A stretch of DNA of 5,257 nt from an uncultured Cryomorphaceae bacterium (lineage in GTDB: Bacteria > Bacteroidota > Bacteroidia > Flavobacteriales > Schleiferiaceae): assembly GCA_937900215.1 (NCBI GenBank), contig CALCFH010000315.1:1-5257 (forward strand). The letters are read 5' to 3'. Below, piece by piece: positions 1 to 5,257 of the stretch. Numbering within the stretch: position 1 is the stretch's first letter; every line of letters starts with the position of its first letter. The notes below the pieces were generated by a model that saw only the letters and a program-made list of their open reading frames with translations, was not told the DNA's origin and did not search any database. A program made the translations under genes and the position numbers.

Positions 1-257
1 ATCCGCAATAAATCACTCATTGCCTTGGTCATCCAATCTATTTGAACTTGTCCTTCTTTGTGATCTCCGCCGAGATGAAATTGAGGTTTGGGCAGGTTTA
101 ATTCATCGAAAAATAGCTGTGACATTTCAATGTCATAATGTTGGCCAGAATGCACAAATACTTCTTCGATATTTGGGTGTTTTGCCAATTCTCGGGAAAT
201 ACCAGCTGATTTTATAAACTGAGGTCTGGCGCCAACCAGGTTCATCACCTTGTGCAT
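1..257 (-). CDS. wecB: UDP-N-acetylglucosamine 2-epimerase (non-hydrolysing), N-terminal part, cut by left edge
   Basis: This is the first 85 codons of a gene that runs off the left edge. The family interconverts UDP-GlcNAc and UDP-ManNAc in the cytoplasm, supplying ManNAc-type sugars for surface polysaccharides. The start reads MHKVMNLVGARPQFIKSAG. The GARPQFIK segment (residues 9-16) is the family's N-terminal nucleotide-sugar loop, and Lys16 sits where the conserved lysine of the GTRPEAIK motif lies in E. coli WecB. Residues 36-55 (HSGQHYDIEMSQLFFDELNL) match the HTGQHYD..MS..FF..L block of the family. The following segment, LGGDHKEGQVQ (residues 62-72), departs from the usual GSGSHGEQT-like motif: the threonine is missing and the His-to-Gln spacing differs. 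The ATG lies 22 nt beyond the radC stop, behind an A-rich stretch with no clear Shine-Dalgarno, so it is probably co-transcribed with radC. The remaining catalytic residues lie outside the window. The family call is firm; the exact sugar product is inferred. Confidence 0.9.
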   Translation of the reverse strand, partial: MHKVMNLVGARPQFIKSAGISRELAKHPNIEEVFVHSGQHYDIEMSQLFFDELNLPKPQFHLGGDHKEGQVQIDWMTKAMSDLLR

Positions 258-279
258 TTTTTTATTCTTTTTTCAGACC

Positions 280-972
280 TTAAAGGAGTCCTTCATCTGC
301 GAAGCTAAGATAGGACTGATCACCAATGATTAGGTGATCGAGAAGCTTTAAATCCATTAATTCTGAACTCTTTTTTAATCGATTTGTAAGTTGAATATCA
401 GCTTGGCTAGCCTTGGTTGATCCGGATGGGTGATTGTGGGCTACAATAAAGCTGGTTGCCTTGAATTCTAATGCCGTTCTGAGAATAATGCGTAGATCTG
501 CTACGGTTCCTGAAATTCCGCCTTGACTTAGCCTCTTTTTCCCAACAATTTTATTAGATGAACTTAAGTAAAGGCCCCAAAATTCTTCGTGATCTAAATC
601 GCTTAGGTTGGATCGAAAAATCTCATATGCGCTTTGACTTGAACTAATTGCAACGCCTTTTTGGCTTTGGGTAGAGGCCCTTCTTCTGCCTAGTTCTAAA
701 GCGCTTATTAGAGTTATAGACTTCGCCTCTCCCATTCCTTCAAAATGCATCAGCTGCTTGCAGTCTAATTTGCCAAGTTGATTTAAATCAGAATGGCAGG
801 TGAGTAGTATCTCCTTGGCGATATCAAGTGCAGATTTATTTTTTGTTCCTGTATTGATAAGAATGGCCAGAAGTTCTGTGTCACTGAGGGCTGATCTTCC
901 TTGAAGTAAAAGTTTTTCTCTTGGTTTATCTTCTTCTTTTAATAGCCTGATTGGAAAGTGTGTGGAATGCAT
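280..972 (-). CDS. radC: RadC family JAMM/MPN+ domain protein
   Basis: A complete 230-aa protein, of normal length for RadC (UPF0758). The N-terminal third is helical. PREKLLLQGRSALSDTELLA (residues 17-36) is the conserved family opening, and a helix-hairpin-helix-like segment, FEGMGEAKS...ALELGRRR, spans about 77-98. The C-terminal half is a JAMM metal-binding domain: a glutamate in DHEEFW (about 129-130), His179 and His181 in HNHPSG, and Asp192 in SQAD. It ends with LDHLIIGD and SFADEGLL, as in Bacteroidota homologues. The proline usual in the GTV.DP segment is a leucine here (GTVADLR). The name comes from a radiation-sensitivity allele later attributed to recG. The real role is unknown; the fold suggests a zinc-dependent peptidase-like activity. 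I start at the ATG at 972; a GTG two codons upstream (978) is possible but overlaps a -7 promoter-like box. It precedes wecB by 22 nt. Confidence 0.95.
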   Translation of the reverse strand: MHSTHFPIRLLKEEDKPREKLLLQGRSALSDTELLAILINTGTKNKSALDIAKEILLTCHSDLNQLGKLDCKQLMHFEGMGEAKSITLISALELGRRRASTQSQKGVAISSSQSAYEIFRSNLSDLDHEEFWGLYLSSSNKIVGKKRLSQGGISGTVADLRIILRTALEFKATSFIVAHNHPSGSTKASQADIQLTNRLKKSSELMDLKLLDHLIIGDQSYLSFADEGLL

Positions 973-977
973 GTGCA

Positions 978-985
978 CAAAAGTA
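978..985 (-). promoter_or_regulatory. Candidate Bacteroidota -7 box (TACTTTTG) before radC
   Basis: Read on the minus strand this is TACTTTTG, a full match to the TAnnTTTG -7 element of the primary sigma factor of Bacteroidota. It ends 5 nt before the radC ATG, so transcripts would start at, or one or two bases before, the start codon, which would be nearly leaderless. I find no TTG-type -33 element at the usual spacing of about 19 nt, so this is a weak call made from the box alone. Confidence 0.35.
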
Positions 986-1053
986 GTAGGCGAAAATCAT
1001 CGCTTTTTGTATGGCAAGGATTCTAATTTTGCATTTCTAGCGAATTCAGAGAA

Positions 1054-1071
1054 TGTATGAATTCATATACA
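1054..1071. repeat. Short palindrome in the ABC-radC gap
   Basis: An AT-rich inverted repeat with arms TGTAT and ATACA around GAATTCAT. The inner ATGAATTCAT (1057-1066) is a perfect 10-nt palindrome. A second GAATTC lies at 1042-1047. The site lies 27-44 nt past the ABC gene stop and about 80 nt before radC. It could be an operator or a weak mRNA 3'-end hairpin, but no run of T follows it on the minus strand, so a classical intrinsic terminator is not supported. It may be chance in AT-rich DNA. Confidence 0.3.
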
Positions 1072-1097
1072 AATTTCATCCAACTTAAGGGAAGAGA

Positions 1098-2912
1098 TCA
1101 ATCTGATTTTTCGCCAAGTGTATCTTCAAGATTTTGACTCTGAAAATTGTGCAGCTCTTTAAATCTACCCGCACTTTTTGACATTAATTCTAGATAGGTT
1201 CCCTGTTCTACAATCTGGCCTTGCTCCATGACTAAAATTAAATCCGCATTTCGTATGGTTGAGAGTCTATGCGCTATAACAATGGAAGTTCTACCTTGCA
1301 TTAAAAGCTCTAGGGCCTTTTGCACCTCTGCTTCACTTTCACTGTCGAGGGCGCTTGTAGCTTCATCTAATAAAAGAATTGCGGGATTACAAAGAAGCGC
1401 TCTAGCAATGGCTATTCGTTGTCTTTGACCGCCACTGAGTTGTATTCCTCTTTCGCCCACAAGTGTATCGTAGCCATCTGGAAATGAAAGAATAAAGTCA
1501 TGCGCAAAAGCTTTTTTTGCGGCTTCTTCAATCTCAATTTGAGAACTTCCTGGATTGCCATACTCTATATTGCTTGAAATGCTTCCACCAAAAAGAAGTA
1601 CGTCTTGAGGCACTAGAGCAAGTTGTTGGCGGTATGAAGTGAGATCGTAAGATGGAAGTGCTTTTCCATCTATCTGAATTTCACCTGAATTAGGGTGGTA
1701 AAATCCAAGAATTAAGTTCATAACAGTAGATTTTCCGGCACCACTAGAACCAACCAAAGCAATCTTTTGTCCGGCGGATGCCTGAAAACGCAGTCCTTTT
1801 AAAACTTTCAGTTCATTTCTAGATGGATAAGCGAAATCTACATTCTGAAAAGCCAAGGCTCCTCTAATTTTGGAAAGGCTTGACTTATTCCTTTTTTGAA
1901 ATTGGATGGGTTCTTCCTCAAATTCAAATATTTCTAGCAGCTCTTCGGTTGCTCCAACTGCTTTTTGAATTCGAGCATACACATCTGCCATTCCGCCAAT
2001 AGAACCTCCAATAAAGCTTGAATACAACACAAAAGAAATGAGTTGTCCTGCATCTAGTTTTCCCTCGGCAATAAGAATACTTCCCTGCCAAATAACGGCT
2101 ACTACTGCTCCAAATAAACCCAGAACGATAAAGCTCGCAAAGGCGGCTCTATAATAGCCTCCTTTAATGGCGGTTTGAGCTACTAATTCAGTAGTGGTTT
2201 TATATCTGTTTAGTTCAAACAATTCATTGGTGTATGCCTTTACAGAACCAATTCCTTGGAGGGTTTCCTCAACTATGGTATTGCTGTCTGCTAATTCATC
2301 TTGCACTTTCTTAGAGTATTTGCGAATGAACCTTCCAAAAGCTACGGCAGCCAATACAACAACCGGGAGTATGGCCAACATAAATAAGGTTAACTTAACT
2401 GAGGTGAAAAGCAAAAGGACAATACCTCCAATAATAATGATCAACTGACGAATGAACTCAGCCAGCGTTGTGGTGAAGGTTTCTTGAAGTTGAGAAATGT
2501 CAGATGAAATTCTAGAATTGAGTTCTCCCACTCTACGAGTGTTGAAGAAGGTCATGGGTAGTCGCAATATTTTCTCATAGGTAGCTTGTCTAAGAGCTGC
2601 CAATCCTTTTTCTGCTACTTGAACGAATAGAATAATTCTAAAATAAGAGAAGGTGGCTTGAAGAATCAATACGCCAAAAAGCATGAGAGCCACTTGTTTT
2701 ATAGACGAGTTGAAGTTCTCCAAAGAAGAAGCGTTTACTAAATCGCCTAGCAATTTTGGAAAGGCTAGGTTGGCTGCACTCGAAAGAAAAAGGAAAACCA
2801 CACCAAGAAGAAACTTTCCTTGATACGGACGAATGTAGCTATATAGCTTACTACCTCTTTTTAATGCTTTCCAGTCGATTCGCTTTTTAGCAGAATCGTT
2901 TTTCTCACTCAT
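1098..2912 (-). CDS. ABC exporter half-transporter, fused membrane and ATPase domains (ABCB/MsbA-like)
   Basis: A 604-aa inner-membrane exporter subunit that should work as a homodimer (or heterodimer), using ATP to move lipid, drug, peptide or other amphipathic cargo outward. The N-terminal half (about residues 30-315) has six hydrophobic segments, clearest at about 34-50, 73-92, 155-190, 257-277 and 290-305, plus the first intracellular loop (MTFFNTRRVGELNSRISSD, 120-138) typical of this class. The ATPase half is intact: A-loop Tyr362, Walker A GSSGAGKST 388-396, Q-loop VPQD 434-437, X-loop LVGERG about 484-489, signature LSGGQ 492-496, Walker B ILLLDE 512-517 with catalytic Glu517, D-loop SALD, and switch His548 in IAHRLST. 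I start at the ATG at 2912, which overlaps the dioxygenase stop by 8 nt (ATGAGTGA). A TTG at 2942 would add ten basic residues but overlaps the upstream gene by 38 nt and is less likely. The layout suggests translational coupling. Cargo cannot be deduced; MsbA-type lipid flippase or multidrug exporter are both possible. Confidence 0.95.
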   Translation of the reverse strand: MSEKNDSAKKRIDWKALKRGSKLYSYIRPYQGKFLLGVVFLFLSSAANLAFPKLLGDLVNASSLENFNSSIKQVALMLFGVLILQATFSYFRIILFVQVAEKGLAALRQATYEKILRLPMTFFNTRRVGELNSRISSDISQLQETFTTTLAEFIRQLIIIIGGIVLLLFTSVKLTLFMLAILPVVVLAAVAFGRFIRKYSKKVQDELADSNTIVEETLQGIGSVKAYTNELFELNRYKTTTELVAQTAIKGGYYRAAFASFIVLGLFGAVVAVIWQGSILIAEGKLDAGQLISFVLYSSFIGGSIGGMADVYARIQKAVGATEELLEIFEFEEEPIQFQKRNKSSLSKIRGALAFQNVDFAYPSRNELKVLKGLRFQASAGQKIALVGSSGAGKSTVMNLILGFYHPNSGEIQIDGKALPSYDLTSYRQQLALVPQDVLLFGGSISSNIEYGNPGSSQIEIEEAAKKAFAHDFILSFPDGYDTLVGERGIQLSGGQRQRIAIARALLCNPAILLLDEATSALDSESEAEVQKALELLMQGRTSIVIAHRLSTIRNADLILVMEQGQIVEQGTYLELMSKSAGRFKELHNFQSQNLEDTLGEKSD

Positions 2913-3732
2913 TTTTTTTCTTGTTCTTGTCTTGAAAATCAAGAGAGCGAACCCCCAGAGCTTTTAAAAATCTCTTGGCATTTATTTTAACTGATTCCTT
3001 CATTCCCGTTACCAGTTTTTTTCCAATTGCATCATCGGGTCTAGAGACAAAGCGAGAATCACTATATCTGAATCCATCGCCTAGTGGAGTGTAGAAATAA
3101 GTATAAAAGCTCTTGCGTGTTTCTCCTTCGGGTACTTTAATGCGAGCATAGCCATGAGGCGATTTTTCGTCTGTGTAAAATATCACGGCGCGGTTAAAAT
3201 CGCACGGAACTTTTACCTCGCATACGGTCATTTCTTTATTCCATAGCTCTAGGTCTCCACCATATTCGGGCTTCCAATTTTTGTTGAGGTAAATCAATAA
3301 ATTAATGCGTCTCCAGAGACCTTTATCTGGGTTCATATTCACATCTATGTGTACATCTACATAGCTTCCATCTTTACCTTGATGCACTCCTGAGCCCAAT
3401 GAGTCATTGGTTGTTTTCAAGCCTTCAACTCCGGTTATATCGCTAATCCATTTACAAAAGGCATCGCTTGCAATGCATGCTCTGAGTTTTGCGAAGGAGG
3501 GATGCCAACGTTCAAAATGATAGTCTTCTGATTTGTTTTCATTGAGACTTTTCCTTTTAACATTCAGGCTTTCAATGGGTGGAAAGTTGCTAAATAGCTC
3601 AAGAGCTAGGTCTTGAGCTAAGAAATTTTCTAAATTCAAGTGCATACAGGGTTTCGCCCTTTGAAATTCTTCTTTCAGGCGCAACTGAGCTTCCGCAGAA
3701 GTGTATTGCTTATTTATTAGATCGAGTGACAT
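2905..3732 (-). CDS. 2-oxoglutarate/Fe(II)-dependent dioxygenase, prolyl-4-hydroxylase-like
   Basis: A complete 275-aa soluble protein with no signal peptide. It has the double-stranded beta-helix pattern of 2OG-Fe(II) oxygenases, which couple decarboxylation of 2-oxoglutarate to hydroxylation of a substrate. The iron triad is visible: His128 and Asp130 in VDVHIDVN, and distal His193 in KSPHGY. Arg206 in TRKSFYTYFYT is the expected 2-oxoglutarate carboxylate ligand. Other family hallmarks are RRINLLIYLNKNW (141-153), GGDLELW (158-164) and FNRAVIF (180-186), and the N-terminus has the usual NLENFLAQDLALELF entry helix. The pattern fits the prolyl-hydroxylase group related to Tpa1/COG3751, where substrates are often protein prolines, but small-molecule substrates cannot be excluded. 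The C-terminus is a basic helix ending KNKKKNE. The ATG lies 30 nt after the upstream stop, behind a -7 box. The stop codon overlaps the start of the ABC exporter, so the two are likely made together. Confidence 0.9.
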   Translation of the reverse strand: MSLDLINKQYTSAEAQLRLKEEFQRAKPCMHLNLENFLAQDLALELFSNFPPIESLNVKRKSLNENKSEDYHFERWHPSFAKLRACIASDAFCKWISDITGVEGLKTTNDSLGSGVHQGKDGSYVDVHIDVNMNPDKGLWRRINLLIYLNKNWKPEYGGDLELWNKEMTVCEVKVPCDFNRAVIFYTDEKSPHGYARIKVPEGETRKSFYTYFYTPLGDGFRYSDSRFVSRPDDAIGKKLVTGMKESVKINAKRFLKALGVRSLDFQDKNKKKNE

Positions 3733-3752
3733 GGCTTCTTTTGATAAGGATA

Positions 3753-3760
3753 CAAAGGTA
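3753..3760 (-). promoter_or_regulatory. Candidate Bacteroidota -7 box (TACCTTTG) before the dioxygenase gene
   Basis: On the minus strand this reads TACCTTTG, matching the TAnnTTTG consensus of Bacteroidota housekeeping promoters. It sits just after the stop codon of the propeller gene and 20 nt before the dioxygenase ATG, giving a predicted leader of about 15 nt. No TTG-type -33 element is seen at about 19 nt upstream, where the DNA is still coding for the previous gene. It may provide an internal promoter for the dioxygenase-ABC pair. Confidence 0.45.
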
Positions 3761-3762
3761 GT

Positions 3763-5257
3763 TTAGCGTTGCTCTAGACTTCCATCTAATTCAGGCATTC
3801 CGCTGTTAATTAATTGCATATATAATTTGCGAGCCTCTTCCTCTGTTTCATTTAGCTCATTCGCTAGCTTAGGCATTTCTTCTTGTACTATTTTCAAGTT
3901 GTCTATCTGCATTGCCGTTGGATCTGAACTGTTATAGTATGAATTCCAAGTGATTGAACCCATTCTATCCATGAGTCCAGGCACAGTTTCAAATTCTAGT
4001 TTCTGAAGTCTTGAATTACCATACAACTTGATTTCAATATTGTCTATTTTAAACTCCAAATCAGAAATCTTCTCCATTGAAGCCTCTGGCATATTTATGA
4101 GTAATGAGGCATTGGCGCGCATATGCTTTAACTCCTTGGATAGTCTATTTTTTCTTTCCTCAATTGCTGATAATTTTGCGACTGCCTCGTCAGCCTTGCG
4201 TTGAAATTGGTCTAGATTTTTCAGGTCTTTCGAAGGAAGTTGCCCTCCTTTTAAGTATTCAATTTTAAAAGATTGCTTTGCACCGATTGCCTTTGTGCCC
4301 ATCCTATCTACAGCATAGAGCTGTGCGAAATATTCCCCTTCGGATACAAAAGAAGTGCTGCGGTTGGCTGTTTTTCCATTGTAATTTGAAACCCCTTCTT
4401 TGGATGGATACCTTCCATCCCACAGCCATTGTTTTAATCCTTTTGATTGGGGTTTATTTAAGCGAATAACTTCTTGAGAATTCTTATCCGTAATAATCAA
4501 TTGATGATAGGGTTCTATTTCTAGGTCTTCTTTCTGCAGCTCTGCACTTGTCGGATAGGCAATTACAACTCCCGACTCGAAGTCTTTCTTTTCTTTTTCT
4601 TTTCGAAGGTCTTTTAAACTTTTCGAAACTTCGGGTATATAATAGGTGAATTGAACCCCAATCTCTGGATTGGGTGCAAGGTAAAATCCTGCACCTTGAA
4701 ATCCTGCTCCTCCGTAGCCCAAAGGTTTAGATGGATTGAACAGCTTTGCTGTTTTAACAGAGAATATTTTTGCCTCAGATTTAGTGAAATTTTCCAACTC
4801 TCTAAGTGGCGAATAGTCGTCAAGAATATAAAAACCTCTGCCGAATGTGGCCAGTACCAAATCGTTTTCACGCTCTTGAATTTCGATATCTTTTATGGCC
4901 ACTGTAGGCAATCCGCTTTTTAGGGCGTTCCATTCCTTGCCTGAATCCCAACTAGTAAATAGTCCGAATTCTGTTCCTGTAAAAAGCAAGTTGGCATTTT
5001 TGTGATCCTCGGCAAAGGCATACACAGTGCCTCTTTCAGGTAGGTTCGATTGAATGCTTGTCCAACTTTTTCCTCCATCGGTACTTTTTAGGAGATATGG
5101 TTTAAAATCGCCGTATTTATGGTGATTAAACGCAGCATATACCCTGTTTTTGTCATGCTTAGATGGCCAAATTCCTTGAACATATGCTCCTGATGGAATG
5201 CCTGGAAAACTCTCGCTTTTAACCCATTCAGTAGAGCCTGCTTGTTTAATGTGAATC
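3763..5257 (-). CDS. Sortilin/VPS10-like BNR-repeat (Asp-box) beta-propeller protein, C-terminal part, cut by right edge
   Basis: The reading frame is open to the right edge, so the start is outside the window; 497 residues are visible, probably about half of a protein of roughly 1,000 aa. Two Asp-box repeats show propeller blades: STDGGKSW (visible residues 58-65) and TSWDSGKEW (101-109). The block DIEIQ...NDLVLATFGRGFYILDDYSPL (about 123-151) is the closing-blade signature of the Bacteroidota proteins annotated as sortilin/VPS10-domain or 'glycosyl hydrolase' BNR proteins. After a Gly-rich linker (179-197) comes an Ig-like or FlgD-like beta domain (about 198-333) containing GLKQWLWDGRYPS and SEGEYFAQLYAVD, then a charged helical, possibly coiled-coil, region (about 342-413) and a helical tail ending PELDGSLEQR. 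There is no type IX sorting domain at the C-terminus. Members are usually exported, but the signal region is not visible here. No enzymatic activity can be assigned; the glycosidase label is family convention only. A GTG at 5025 is internal, not the start. Confidence 0.85.
   Translation of the reverse strand, partial: IHIKQAGSTEWVKSESFPGIPSGAYVQGIWPSKHDKNRVYAAFNHHKYGDFKPYLLKSTDGGKSWTSIQSNLPERGTVYAFAEDHKNANLLFTGTEFGLFTSWDSGKEWNALKSGLPTVAIKDIEIQERENDLVLATFGRGFYILDDYSPLRELENFTKSEAKIFSVKTAKLFNPSKPLGYGGAGFQGAGFYLAPNPEIGVQFTYYIPEVSKSLKDLRKEKEKKDFESGVVIAYPTSAELQKEDLEIEPYHQLIITDKNSQEVIRLNKPQSKGLKQWLWDGRYPSKEGVSNYNGKTANRSTSFVSEGEYFAQLYAVDRMGTKAIGAKQSFKIEYLKGGQLPSKDLKNLDQFQRKADEAVAKLSAIEERKNRLSKELKHMRANASLLINMPEASMEKISDLEFKIDNIEIKLYGNSRLQKLEFETVPGLMDRMGSITWNSYYNSSDPTAMQIDNLKIVQEEMPKLANELNETEEEARKLYMQLINSGMPELDGSLEQR

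Noticed and set aside
20..217. Plus-strand open frame of 65 codons
   Set aside because: It lies wholly antisense to the wecB-like gene, which has clear family motifs, and its own translation resembles no family I know.
988..1008. Small hairpin (GCGA / TCGC, 6-nt loop) followed by five T on the plus strand, resembling an intrinsic terminator
   Set aside because: The stem is only 4 bp plus two weak outer pairs, the T run is on the plus strand, and no plus-strand gene exists for it to end.
1228..2448. Two plus-strand open frames (1228-1428 and 2194-2448)
   Set aside because: Both are antisense to the ABC exporter, whose motifs run unbroken through these positions; they are shadow frames.
2913..2942. 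TTG start at 2942 for the ABC exporter, giving 614 aa
   Set aside because: It is a rare start, would extend the overlap with the dioxygenase gene to 38 nt, and adds only a short basic stretch; the ATG at 2912 gives a normal exporter N-terminus.
4278..4923. Open frames on both strands (4278-4469 plus, 4614-4871 minus, 4651-4923 plus)
   Set aside because: All overlap the propeller protein in other frames or on the other strand, and their composition does not look like real protein.
5023..5025. GTG as the start codon of the propeller gene
   Set aside because: The same frame stays open to the window edge and encodes a clear Asp-box blade (STDGGKSW) upstream, so this GTG is an internal valine.

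Overview
The window most likely comes from a member of the Bacteroidota, probably a flavobacterium-like organism. Four things point there. The radC product has the Bacteroidota-style C-terminus (GGISGTV, HNHPSG, LDHLIIGD, SFADEGLL). A sortilin/VPS10-like BNR-repeat protein of a kind common in that phylum is present. Start codons are preceded by A-rich stretches rather than clear Shine-Dalgarno sequences. Two gaps carry TAnnTTTG boxes, the -7 element of Bacteroidota promoters. Base composition is AT-rich (about 40% GC by eye).

All five genes lie on the minus strand and are read from right to left. In order of transcription they are: (1) the C-terminal part (497 residues visible) of a large BNR/Asp-box, sortilin-like beta-propeller protein, cut by the right edge; (2) a 275-aa 2-oxoglutarate/Fe(II)-dependent dioxygenase of the prolyl-4-hydroxylase type; (3) a 604-aa ABC exporter half-transporter whose ATG overlaps the dioxygenase stop by 8 nt; (4) radC, a JAMM-domain protein; (5) the first 85 codons of a non-hydrolysing UDP-GlcNAc 2-epimerase (wecB-like), cut by the left edge.

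The dioxygenase and the exporter are the most tightly linked pair, by overlapping stop and start codons, and a good -7 box lies in the 30-nt gap before the dioxygenase. They are probably co-transcribed and possibly translationally coupled. The 125-nt gap between the ABC gene and radC contains a second -7-like box and a small palindrome, and probably separates two transcription units: propeller protein/dioxygenase/ABC, and radC/wecB. wecB starts 22 nt after radC and may open a surface-polysaccharide cluster beyond the left edge.

There is no gene-free stretch over 300 bases. I see no RNA gene, CRISPR array, insertion sequence or phage feature. No clearly new system is visible. The most thought-provoking item is the coupled dioxygenase-exporter pair, whose substrate cannot be read from sequence.
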